Part shown: piece after piece, positions 1-7,659 of the stretch | Layout: every line of letters starts with the position of its first letter | Numbering within the stretch: position 1 is the first letter of the stretch | Assembly (NCBI GenBank): GCA_003539755.1 | Contig: DPOH01000199.1 | Span: 1-14,392, forward strand | Direction of reading: 5' to 3' | From: Clostridium sp. | Lineage (GTDB): Bacteria; Bacillota; Clostridia; Clostridiales; Clostridiaceae | Length of the DNA: 14,392 bases | Position numbers and translations under genes: made by a program | Notes under the pieces: model-generated | The model's database searches: none | What the model was told of the DNA's origin: nothing | The model's input: the letters and a program-made list of their open reading frames with translations, nothing else

Positions 1-6
1 ATAAAC

Positions 7-79
7 GCCTATCTATAGATATTAAAAACATTGTGATTATATATGTAACGTAATCCTTTTTATATAGATAGGCTTTTAT
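7..79 (+). terminator. Probable terminator of a gene upstream of the window
   Basis: An 11-bp perfect inverted repeat, GCCTATCTATA at 7-17 and TATAGATAGGC at 63-73, is followed by a short TTTTAT tract. The loop is long (about 45 bases), so the fold is less certain than the other terminators here. It probably closes a transcript entering from the left. The gene itself lies outside the window. Confidence 0.5.
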
Positions 80-298
80 GCTTAAGTAAAGTTAATAATT
101 ATAATACTGACGGTATTTAGTGAAAAATCTATTTAAGGCTGAAAAGTATTAAAAATTATATTAAAAATATAAAAAATTATATAACTTGGGAAATTATATA
201 AAAAAATAAAGGTTATGTGTTTTATAATCAAAGATGTAATAAGTTTTTTGTAATAGTTTAATAAAAAGTCAAGTTATATTAGAATGGGGGATTAATTA

Positions 299-1732
299 AT
301 GGAAAAAATATTTACATCTGAATCTAATCTTATGCAAAAGTTTAGTGATATAAAAATTTCAAAGAATTATAAGGATATACAAAATACTAATCCATGTATG
401 ACTCAAAAGTTTACAGCAGATCCAGCTGTAATGGAGTATAATGGTAGACTTTATGTATACAGTACAAATGATGAATTTATGTATGATAGTAATGGAAAAA
501 TTACTAATAATACATATTCAGATATAGTTACAATCAATTGTATGTCTTCAAGTGATATGGTTAATTGGACTGATCATGGTTCAATTCCTGTTGCAGGAAA
601 AAATGGTGCCGCTAAATGGGCAGCTTGTTCGTGGGCTCCAGCAGCAGCACATAAAACTATAAATGGAAAAGAAAAATTCTTCTTATATTTTGCTAACAGT
701 GGAAATGGTGTAGGAGTATTAAGTAGTGATTCACCTTTAGGACCATGGATTGACCCTCTTGGACATGCATTAGTATCGCGTTCTGTAGAAAATTGTGCAA
801 ATATAACATGGCTTTTTGACCCAGCTGTATATGTTGATGATGATGGAACAGGATATTTATGCTTTGGTGGTGGTGTTCCGGAGGGTAGGATTACAGATCC
901 AGGAACTGCTAGAATTGCTAAGCTTGGAAATGATATGATAAGTATTTCTGAGACTCCAGTTACAATAAATGCACCATATATGTTTGAGGATTCTGGAATA
1001 AATAAATTTGGAGAGATATATTACTATACTTACTGTACCAACTGGTCAGAAAGAAGTGATATTAATGCACCAGGTATTGCAAATATAGCATATATGACAA
1101 GTAAATCTCCATTCAGTAAATATGAATATCAAGGTACATTTTTAAAGAATCCAAAAGATTTCTTTGGATGTGAAGGAAACAACCATCACTCTTTAATTGA
1201 ATTTAAGAATAAGTATTATATATTCTATCATTCACAGTGGCTTGAAAATGAAATGGGTTCAGATAATAAAGGATATAGATGTACTCATGTAGATGAAGTA
1301 AATATAATAGATGGAAAGATAATGGAAACAGAAGGCACTCTTAAAGGAGTAGAACAGTTAGTAAATGTAAATCCATATGAATACAATAAAGCATCTAATA
1401 TGGCATGGGAAGCAGGAGTAAAGGTTACAGGATTCGGAGATACTGGAGTTGAAATGAAGAAAGGTAATTGGATTGGAATTTCTAAAGTATCGTTTATAGA
1501 TGGAACTTCATCATTAAAAATAAAGGCATCATCAAGAGAAGGAGCAGTAATGAAGGTATGTCTTGATGAACCATCAAAAGATGATGGATTTTATGTTATT
1601 ATCCCTAAAACAGAAAATATTGATGAGTATAAAGAGATAACTATAGATGTACAAGGAGTATCTGGTGTTCATAATTTATTTTTTGTAGCAGATAGTAATT
1701 GCACATTTGAAGGATGGCAATTTTCAAAATAG
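299..1732 (+). CDS. Cytoplasmic GH43 glycosidase with C-terminal CBM6-like domain (arabinofuranosidase/xylosidase type)
   Basis: The 477-residue protein resembles glycoside hydrolase family 43, whose five-bladed beta-propeller enzymes release arabinose or xylose from arabinoxylan-type oligosaccharides. The three expected acidic residues are visible: D41 in TADPAV (general base), D174 in WLFDPAVYVDDDG (pKa modulator) and E230 in YMFEDSGI (general acid). NNHHSL near 294-299 supplies the usual propeller histidine. Residues from about 365 to 477 look like a CBM6-type beta-sandwich, the arrangement of XynD-like arabinoxylan arabinofuranohydrolases. There is no signal peptide, so it probably acts on imported oligosaccharides. 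The ATG start is supported by GGGGG at 286-290, eight bases upstream. It stands alone between terminators. No transport gene or catabolite-response site is evident beside it. Exact substrate cannot be read from sequence. Confidence 0.85.
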   Translation: MEKIFTSESNLMQKFSDIKISKNYKDIQNTNPCMTQKFTADPAVMEYNGRLYVYSTNDEFMYDSNGKITNNTYSDIVTINCMSSSDMVNWTDHGSIPVAGKNGAAKWAACSWAPAAAHKTINGKEKFFLYFANSGNGVGVLSSDSPLGPWIDPLGHALVSRSVENCANITWLFDPAVYVDDDGTGYLCFGGGVPEGRITDPGTARIAKLGNDMISISETPVTINAPYMFEDSGINKFGEIYYYTYCTNWSERSDINAPGIANIAYMTSKSPFSKYEYQGTFLKNPKDFFGCEGNNHHSLIEFKNKYYIFYHSQWLENEMGSDNKGYRCTHVDEVNIIDGKIMETEGTLKGVEQLVNVNPYEYNKASNMAWEAGVKVTGFGDTGVEMKKGNWIGISKVSFIDGTSSLKIKASSREGAVMKVCLDEPSKDDGFYVIIPKTENIDEYKEITIDVQGVSGVHNLFFVADSNCTFEGWQFSK

Positions 1733-1752
1733 AGTATTATTTTTATAAAATG

Positions 1753-1799
1753 AAAAAGTGGCTTGAAGTATGTAGTAACATATTTCGGGCCACTTTTTT
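1753..1799 (+). terminator. Strong intrinsic terminator of the GH43 gene
   Basis: A continuous 21-bp stem (1753-1773 with 1778-1798, three G-U pairs) closes an AGTA tetraloop and runs into six T. It begins 20 bases after the GH43 stop, so that gene is probably transcribed alone and insulated from the chemoreceptor operon. Confidence 0.92.
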
Positions 1800-1888
1800 A
1801 AGAATTTGAAAAAATAGCTATAATTCGATAAAATACTCAGGTGTTTAATGAAAAAAGTTTTGTGAAATAAAAAATATTTGAAAAAAAC

Positions 1889-1915
1889 TTAAGTTGTTAG
1901 GTGAATATACGATAA
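1889..1915 (+). promoter_or_regulatory. Candidate SigD/FliA-type motility promoter of the chemoreceptor operon
   Basis: TTAAGTTG at 1889-1896, an 11-base spacer and TACGATAA at 1908-1915 fit the flagellar sigma factor consensus TAAAGTTT-N11-GCCGATAA at 6/8 in each element with exact spacing. The start codon lies 76 bases beyond the -10 element. The same arrangement precedes the second chemoreceptor gene at 5515-5541, which strengthens both calls. Confidence 0.65.
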
Positions 1916-1991
1916 AGTATTATATAAAATATGGTTAACTATAAAGAAATTATCATAATTAGTATAATTTCATAAGAAAGGTAGGGGGAAT

Positions 1992-4013
1992 ATGGGGAAT
2001 AAAAAAGAAAAAAATAATGAGAAGATGAGTATTAAAACAAAGTTATTGATAGTGTTTTTAAGTATAGGTATAGCTCCTATATTAATTTTTGCTATTATAT
2101 CGGGTGTTATAATACAATCTTCAATGTATAAAAGGGAAGTAGCCTCATTAAAGCAGATATCAAGTATGGTAACTGAAAATATAGATAAATGGGGAGATGA
2201 CAATATTATTTTAGCAGAGGATATAGCTTCTTCTCAAATAGTATTAAGTAATGATATTGAAGGAATACAAAAGGAACTTAGAAATAAGCAGGCACAGGAT
2301 ACAGGAATATTAAACATTATGTATGTTGATTTTTCAGGAAATGTATTAGCTGATTCTTTAGGTTCAAAAAATGAAAATATAAATAGTGAATCATATTTTG
2401 AAGAAGTAACTAAAGGGTATTCATATGTAAGTAATGTTCTTAAGGATGATAATAATAGATATATTATTTTTTCATCACCTATAAAAGTTGATAATGCTAT
2501 AACTGGGTATATTATAAATAAAGTTAAAATTAATAGTATTGGTGAATGTATAGGGAAGATCACATATTCAAAAGAAGGACAAGTATACACATTCAATAAT
2601 GATGGATATATTACTTATCATAGTGATTCAGATAAAATAATGAATGAAAATATACTTGATAGTAAAGGTAATCTTAGTAGTGCTGTAGAAAAGGCTCTTG
2701 AGGGTAACTTTAATAGTGTAAATTATTCTTATAAGGATGAAAAGGGAGTAGCAGTATATAACTTTATTCCTTCACTTAAATGGGGTATAATGACAACAAT
2801 TCCTAACTCAGATATATATAAGGGAGTTAAAAATGTCTTTATGACATTTATACCAGTTGTAATAATTATTGTTGCAATCATTATAGTTTTGGTTTTATAT
2901 ATTTCAAAAATTTTCGGAAAAATAATTTCTGATATTGATTTATTTACTCAAGAAGTTGCATCGGGAAATCTTACTGTTAACTGTCAGTTGAGTGGGGCTA
3001 AGGAATTAGTTGATATAGGAGATAATTTGAATGGAATGGCAGAAAGTTTAAAAGATCTTGTTGTAAGTATTAGTGGTAAAAGTAATTTCTTAAAAAATGA
3101 ATCAGAAAAACTTAATGGGTTGTCAATTAGTGCAGAAGATAATAGTAGAGATATATCTAAAGCAATGGAAGAAATAGCAGAAGGTTCAGTTTCTCAAGCA
3201 GAAAAAACAGATGATGTATTAAATCATGTAAGAGAATTAGATGGAAGGATGAATCAGTTAACACAAAAAGTTGAGGAAACTAATGATGTAATAAAATTAT
3301 CAGATATTGCTTTAACAAAAGGAAATAATGGTACTATGGAGCTAAAGAAATCTACAGAAGAGCAGTTCAGACTTGTTGCGCAAGCAGTTAAAGAAGTAAA
3401 TGAACTAGGAGATTTCATAGGAAATATAGATAATATTATAGAAACAATACAAGATATTACAGAACAAACAAGTTTACTAGCTTTAAATGCCTCTATAGAA
3501 GCTGCTAGAGCTGGTGAAAGTGGAAAAGGATTTGCAGTTGTAGCAGAAGAAGTAGCAAAACTTGCAGATGAATCACAAAAGGCAACGGCACAAACAGCAA
3601 CAATCTTAGAAAGTATAAGAAATAAAACAGATGAAGCTAGAAAAATAATGGTTTCAATTGATAATGGAATGAAACGACAAGCAAATACAGTAAATGAAAC
3701 TATGAATATATTTGAAGAAATTACTTGTGCTGATAATAAGATTTCAGAGAATATAAAATCATTTAGTGATTTAAGTGAATACATAAAAGGTTTTAGTGAT
3801 GAATTATTACAACTTATAGAGACACTTGCTAGTAGTGCAGAGGAAAGTGCAGCTGTATCAGAAGAAGTAACAGCATCTTCAGATGATCAACTTAATGTTG
3901 TTGGAAAAGTAAAAATGTCAGGTGATAATATTTTACAGATAGTTAATGAACTTAAAGAAAATATAGACAAGTTTAAGACAGAAGAGGAGAAAATCAATGA
4001 AGAAAATATTTAG
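1992..4013 (+). CDS. Transmembrane methyl-accepting chemotaxis protein with dCache-like sensor
   Basis: This 673-residue chemoreceptor senses an extracellular signal and controls the CheA kinase through CheW. In order it has a basic N-terminus, TM1 about 18-42, an extracellular sensor about 45-280 with double-Cache style (YVDFSGNVLADS, FSSPIKVDNAITGYI, LKWGIMTTIPNSDIY), TM2 about 283-305, a HAMP region about 303-357, and a long coiled-coil signalling domain. The kinase-control tip is canonical: EQTSLLALNASIEAARAGE at 491-509, then GKGFAVVAEEVAKLADES. About 150 residues flank the tip on each side, as in the 44-heptad class of Gram-positive bacteria (inference). A likely methylation helix with SSAEESAAVSEEV lies near 614-626. 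The ATG follows AGGGGG at 1983-1988. Its last 17 bases overlap the next gene, a binding lipoprotein, which suggests a joint sensory role. No C-terminal CheR-tethering pentapeptide is seen. The ligand is unknown. Confidence 0.95.
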   Translation: MGNKKEKNNEKMSIKTKLLIVFLSIGIAPILIFAIISGVIIQSSMYKREVASLKQISSMVTENIDKWGDDNIILAEDIASSQIVLSNDIEGIQKELRNKQAQDTGILNIMYVDFSGNVLADSLGSKNENINSESYFEEVTKGYSYVSNVLKDDNNRYIIFSSPIKVDNAITGYIINKVKINSIGECIGKITYSKEGQVYTFNNDGYITYHSDSDKIMNENILDSKGNLSSAVEKALEGNFNSVNYSYKDEKGVAVYNFIPSLKWGIMTTIPNSDIYKGVKNVFMTFIPVVIIIVAIIIVLVLYISKIFGKIISDIDLFTQEVASGNLTVNCQLSGAKELVDIGDNLNGMAESLKDLVVSISGKSNFLKNESEKLNGLSISAEDNSRDISKAMEEIAEGSVSQAEKTDDVLNHVRELDGRMNQLTQKVEETNDVIKLSDIALTKGNNGTMELKKSTEEQFRLVAQAVKEVNELGDFIGNIDNIIETIQDITEQTSLLALNASIEAARAGESGKGFAVVAEEVAKLADESQKATAQTATILESIRNKTDEARKIMVSIDNGMKRQANTVNETMNIFEEITCADNKISENIKSFSDLSEYIKGFSDELLQLIETLASSAEESAAVSEEVTASSDDQLNVVGKVKMSGDNILQIVNELKENIDKFKTEEEKINEENI

Positions 4014-5274
4014 TCTAGTTATTATGGCTGCATTAACGTCATTTTCTATTATGGGATGCAAAAGCTCAGAAGAGGGGAATGTTGTTAATATATCAATTTT
4101 AAATTCTAAGCCAGAAATATCAATAGCTATTGAAAATCTTATAAAAGAATTTGAAGATGAAAATGAAGATATTAGAATAAAGACTATTAAGTATAGTCAG
4201 GCTAGTTCTTATAAGGATAAATTAAGTTCAATGACTTCGGTTGATAATGCACCTACTTTAACACTTGTAGATGCGGCGGATATAGAATCATTTGGTAAAA
4301 CTTCTTTAGATCTATCTTCTGAAAAATGGATAAATGATATATCAGGTGAAATATCTGATATTGCTAAAAATGACAAGGGGGAAGTCATAGCATTCCCTTT
4401 TGCAACAGAAGGCGCTGGATTTATTTATAATAAAAAGATAATAGATGAAGCTGGAATTAATCCTGATAAAATAAGAACCATTTCTGATTTAGAAGAAGCA
4501 TTTAAGAAAATTAATGCAATAGGAAAAAGTTCACTTATAATCACTAATGAAGAATGGTCACTTGGAGATCATTTTCTTGCAACAAGTTATGGAGCTGATG
4601 TGAAGAAGAAGGGAACTGATAATAAATCTTATTTTGAAAATTTAAGAAGAAATGCAGAAAATATTAAAGACAACGAAACATTAAATGGACTTTTAGATAC
4701 TTTCGATATTATGAAAAGATATAATATTTATTCAGATAATCCACTTGCACCTTCATATGATAAATGTGCAGAAATATTAGGCAGTGGTCAAGTAGGATTT
4801 TGGTACATGGGGAATTGGGCATCACAAAATATAATTGCTGCAGGAAATGGAAATACTGATTTGGGATTTATACCAGTTCCAATTAGTAATAATTCTTCGG
4901 ATAGTGGAAATAACGAAATTGCAGTTGGTATAACAAAGTATTTTATAGTTAATAAAAATTCATCAGATAAGCAAATAGAGGCTGCAAAGAGATTTTTAAA
5001 TTATCTTGTTTATGATGAACATGGAAATAAATTTATTACAGAAGATTGTGGTATAATTCCAGCATTTAATAATATTCAGGTGCCAGAAAAGGACCCATTA
5101 GTTAAAGAAATAATAAAATATAGAGATGGTGGAAATACAATAGAACTTATGAATAGTTATCTGCCTCCAAATAATTCAAAGATTTTAGGAAATGCTCTTA
5201 AAAAGTACTTAAATAATGAAATTACAAGAGAACAGTTAATTGAGCAGATCGAGAATTTTTGGATGAATTCATAA
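3997..5274 (+). CDS. Sugar-type ABC extracellular solute-binding lipoprotein without a transporter
   Basis: This 425-residue protein belongs by appearance to the UgpB/MalE-like binding proteins (COG1653, SBP family 1), which bind sugars, oligosaccharides or glycerol phosphates outside the membrane. A lipoprotein signal ends in the lipobox SIMGC, giving a lipid-anchored Cys21. Family features include GFIYNKKIIDEAG at 141-153 and GFWYMGNWA at 267-275. Length is normal. The gene starts inside the chemoreceptor gene (17-base overlap, AGAGGAGA at 3983-3990), so translation is probably coupled. A terminator follows at once and no permease or ATPase gene is near. I therefore infer a sensory binding protein serving the upstream receptor. 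It could alternatively feed a transporter encoded elsewhere. The ligand cannot be read from sequence. Confidence 0.88.
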   Translation: MKKIFSLVIMAALTSFSIMGCKSSEEGNVVNISILNSKPEISIAIENLIKEFEDENEDIRIKTIKYSQASSYKDKLSSMTSVDNAPTLTLVDAADIESFGKTSLDLSSEKWINDISGEISDIAKNDKGEVIAFPFATEGAGFIYNKKIIDEAGINPDKIRTISDLEEAFKKINAIGKSSLIITNEEWSLGDHFLATSYGADVKKKGTDNKSYFENLRRNAENIKDNETLNGLLDTFDIMKRYNIYSDNPLAPSYDKCAEILGSGQVGFWYMGNWASQNIIAAGNGNTDLGFIPVPISNNSSDSGNNEIAVGITKYFIVNKNSSDKQIEAAKRFLNYLVYDEHGNKFITEDCGIIPAFNNIQVPEKDPLVKEIIKYRDGGNTIELMNSYLPPNNSKILGNALKKYLNNEITREQLIEQIENFWMNS

Positions 5275-5287
5275 AGTATATGAAAAT

Positions 5288-5330
5288 ACGTTAGCCATTT
5301 AGTTATATACTAAATTCTAACGTGTTTTTT
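5288..5330 (+). terminator. Terminator of the chemoreceptor/binding-protein operon
   Basis: Outer stem ACGTTAG (5288-5294) with CTAACGT (5317-5323), a small internal loop, and inner stem TTTAGT with ACTAAA are followed by G and six T. It starts 14 bases after the binding-protein stop, so the operon holds only two genes. Confidence 0.88.
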
Positions 5331-5514
5331 ATTTATAGTTATACATATTTAGAATACATTTAACTTTAGTAACTATATTTTTTCTAAATTTATAGAAATT
5401 ATATAAAATAATTGTCAGCCTAATTATGGATAGATTTAGAAGTTAGCATATATTGAGTAATAGTAAAAATAATAAATAAAACATTAAAAGGTTTAAGTAT
5501 TAAAATTTAAATTA
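5331..5514. other. AT-rich non-coding spacer
   Basis: Together with the flanking terminator and promoter this forms the 311-base gap between the binding-protein gene and the small chemoreceptor gene. I see no convincing small ORF, RNA or repeat in it. Confidence 0.6.
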
Positions 5515-5541
5515 TCAAGTTTGTGTTCTAAAGGACGATAT
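5515..5541 (+). promoter_or_regulatory. Candidate SigD/FliA-type motility promoter of the small chemoreceptor gene
   Basis: TCAAGTTT at 5515-5522 (7/8 to TAAAGTTT), exactly 11 spacer bases, then GACGATAT at 5534-5541 (6/8 to GCCGATAA, 7/8 to the Bacillus form GCCGATAT). The ATG follows 44 bases later, with GGTGGAG as ribosome site. This is the better of the two motility promoter matches. Confidence 0.72.
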
Positions 5542-5585
5542 TTTAATTATATGGATTAATTTTATAGATATAAGGTGGAGATAAT

Positions 5586-6212
5586 ATGAGACAAGAAAAA
5601 TTAGAACAAATAATTGAAGGTATCAAAATTACAAATGGCCTAGTGACTAAGGAAATGGGGATATCGATATTTGATTTAGATGGAACAGTTATATATGTAA
5701 GTAAGCCAAAGTCTATGCCTGGTAATTTTGAAAAAGGGTATAAACATGAAGATAAAAATGATGCGATTTTTAAAGTAATGGCTACTGGTAAACCTATGTT
5801 TAGTGAAGTACCAAAAGAATTATTTGGAGTTGCTATGGAGGGAAATGTACTTCCTGTATATGATGAAGGAAAAATTGTAGGATGTGTAGCAAGTGCAATA
5901 ATAAAATCACAAGAGGAAGAATTTGTGAAAAAGAATAAAGTTATAGAAGAAATACATCAATCTATAAATAAACTAGAAGATAGTGTAAGTGGAGTATATG
6001 GAGTTGTTGAATCTATAAAGAAAAATACATCTAGTATAAAAATGCTTGCATTAAATGCGTCTATAGAGGCAGCAAGAGCTGGTGAGTATGGAAGAGGATT
6101 TACTATAGTTGCTCATGAAATGGGAAAACTTTCTCAAATGAGTTCTGAATCTGTAGAAGGTATTAATGACACATTAAATGATATTACAAAGTCAATTCGT
6201 GAAACTACATAA
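5586..6212 (+). CDS. Small soluble chemoreceptor-like protein with N-terminal PAS/Cache-like sensor
   Basis: This 208-residue protein has no transmembrane segment and no HAMP domain, so it should act in the cytoplasm. Residues about 5-105 form a small alpha/beta sensor-like module (GISIFDLDGTVIY, VLPVYDEGKIVGCVASAI) that looks PAS- or Cache-like; I cannot assign its family firmly. After a helix at about 106-150 comes the conserved chemoreceptor tip, MLALNASIEAARAGEYGRGF at 153-172, then a short return helix ending at 208. The usual long methylation helices are absent, leaving a hairpin far shorter than in standard receptors. It may bind CheW/CheA alone or join larger arrays. The start is supported by GGTGGAG and a good motility promoter. 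It reads as a complete short gene, since a terminator follows directly. Confidence 0.85.
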   Translation: MRQEKLEQIIEGIKITNGLVTKEMGISIFDLDGTVIYVSKPKSMPGNFEKGYKHEDKNDAIFKVMATGKPMFSEVPKELFGVAMEGNVLPVYDEGKIVGCVASAIIKSQEEEFVKKNKVIEEIHQSINKLEDSVSGVYGVVESIKKNTSSIKMLALNASIEAARAGEYGRGFTIVAHEMGKLSQMSSESVEGINDTLNDITKSIRETT

Positions 6213-6266
6213 TTAATAAAGAAAATCTAATTAAAATATTATAAAATAAGATTTTATAAAAATAAG

Positions 6267-6345
6267 AAGCTGTTTATTTTGTAAGAATATATTACCTATA
6301 TTTTATAAGTGGTAGTTTATAATTTGCAAAATAGACAGCTTTTTT
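6267..6345. terminator. Bidirectional terminator between convergent genes
   Basis: A 15-bp stem (6267-6281 with 6327-6341, one G-U pair) encloses a 45-base loop and is followed by T on the plus strand. On the minus strand the repeat runs into a T-rich tract, the complement of 6258-6266. It lies between the stops of the small chemoreceptor gene and the convergent AraC-family gene and can serve both. Confidence 0.8.
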
Positions 6346-6383
6346 GCTTGATAAGTTAATATAAAAATTAAGTATTTATGTAT

Positions 6384-7388
6384 TTAGATTTTTGCTTTTC
6401 TGAAAGCAAGTGGTGTTTTGCCATGTACTTTTTTAAACATCTTTACAAAGTTTGAACTATGATTATATCCAACCATTTTTGAAATTTCATCAATGCTATA
6501 TTCAGTGGTTGATAAAAGATTTTCAGCCATAGCCATTCTAAGAGTTGTAGTATATTCATTTATAGTTGTATTATACCTTTTTTTAAATCCAGCCTTCAGC
6601 TTTTGCTCATTTAAAAAAACCATTTTACTTAAGCTTTTTATGGTAGGAGGATTTAATATATTTTCTGTCAATATATCATTGGCTTTTTGAAGAGCTTGAG
6701 CATCCGAAAATGATAAAGTGATTTGTCTATTTTTTCCTATTTTTATCTGCCCATAGTTTATTTGAGTAGTAAAAGCATTCTGTTTTGATGAAGATATTTC
6801 ATTATAGAGTAATGCTATTGATTCTAGAATTTTACTTTCTAAATAAATAGGGGTAAGAGTGTGTGTTTCTGCCATACTTTTTAGTTTTTGAATGATTGCA
6901 ATTATTTCAATGGGAAGATAGTGATAAGTATAATTTTCTATAAAGTTATCAAAATCTAATGTATTTGGGAATGATGGTTTTATAACTTCGTCAAAATAGC
7001 ATTTATTGATGATAATTTCAACACCTTGATAATTTTGTCCCTTTTTCCAATACTGTTTTCCTTTTATATCTTTCTCAATCACAAAAAAAGAAGAAGGAGT
7101 AGATGAAAAAGTAGGATTGTTTTCAATTTCAAAGGATGTATTACCTGCAGACATTGTACCAAATCTAATGACTTCTTGTGAATGGTTAAATGAAAAAGAA
7201 AAGTTAGATGGTATAGTATAGTTGCCAATTATAAAATCATAATATCCAGGTCTTGAATACTTAATAAAGTATCCAAGTTCAGGTTTCTCCATGTTTTTAT
7301 ATATAATATAATTTTTATTTTCATATGGTAAAAAAGTTAATTTGTCTAATATTTTCTTCTGTAAATCTTCTGGTGATTTTGAAATCAT
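6384..7388 (-). CDS. AraC-family transcriptional regulator of the iron-uptake operon
   Basis: The 334-residue protein has a C-terminal AraC/XylS DNA-binding domain with two helix-turn-helix units: IKSLSKMVFLNEQKLKAGFK at about 250-269, and SIDEISKMVGYNHSSNFVKM at about 298-317 followed by FKKVHGKTPLAFRK. The N-terminal 220 residues are not a clear cupin and resemble the sensor part of PchR/YbtA-like regulators, which respond to ferric siderophores; this similarity is an impression. The ATG is preceded by a strong GGAGG at 7394-7398. The gene is divergent from a ferric-siderophore uptake operon across a 271-base gap holding a Fur box, the classic setting for a siderophore-responsive activator. 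Likely target: the divergent promoter and its own. Confidence 0.88.
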   Translation of the reverse strand: MISKSPEDLQKKILDKLTFLPYENKNYIIYKNMEKPELGYFIKYSRPGYYDFIIGNYTIPSNFSFSFNHSQEVIRFGTMSAGNTSFEIENNPTFSSTPSSFFVIEKDIKGKQYWKKGQNYQGVEIIINKCYFDEVIKPSFPNTLDFDNFIENYTYHYLPIEIIAIIQKLKSMAETHTLTPIYLESKILESIALLYNEISSSKQNAFTTQINYGQIKIGKNRQITLSFSDAQALQKANDILTENILNPPTIKSLSKMVFLNEQKLKAGFKKRYNTTINEYTTTLRMAMAENLLSTTEYSIDEISKMVGYNHSSNFVKMFKKVHGKTPLAFRKAKI

Positions 7389-7515
7389 ATTTATCCTCCG
7401 TACGTAAATTATAAGAATTTTTTTATTATCTTAGGTAAAAATATAAGTAAGTATATTATATCAAATATTATTATATTAGATGATAAAATTATTAAATTAG
7501 TTGCAGATATTGAAA

Positions 7516-7530
7516 TGATAATCACTATCA
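7516..7530. promoter_or_regulatory. Fur box in the divergent regulator/uptake gap
   Basis: TGATAATCACTATCA is a 7-1-7 inverted repeat with one mismatch to the Fur consensus TGATAATNATTATCA. The longer stretch 7511-7529 matches the classical 19-bp iron box at 15 of 19. It lies 127 bases before the AraC gene start and 129 before the binding-protein start, so Fur with iron could repress both. Flanking -10-like AT tracts exist (TATAAT at 7594-7599), but I found no convincing paired -35 element. Confidence 0.8.
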
Positions 7531-7659
7531 CTTAGAATTTTAAACAGATGCTAAATCAGATTAAAATCATAAACAATGTCTTATATGAATTCTTATAATA
7601 ATTTTTAATTTAGTAGAGAAAAATATAAACATATATATTTAAATTACGGAGGTAAGCAA

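Noticed and set aside
223..228. TATAAT as the -10 element of the GH43 promoter
   Set aside because: No acceptable -35 element at 16-18 bases upstream in this extremely AT-rich stretch; it may be real but cannot be supported.
1824..1831. TTCGATAA as a further motility-type -10 element
   Set aside because: Matches the -10 at 6/8, but the -35 position (1805-1812) shows no resemblance to TAAAGTTT, unlike the two reported sites.
1970..3784. Reverse-strand open frames under the chemoreceptor gene (1970-2203, 2234-2596, 3254-3784)
   Set aside because: They mirror a well-supported chemoreceptor, have hydrophobic low-complexity translations without family motifs, and lack convincing ribosome sites.
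6493..6690. Plus-strand frame opposite the AraC-family gene
   Set aside because: Shadow of the regulator's coding sequence, with no ribosome site or recognisable protein.
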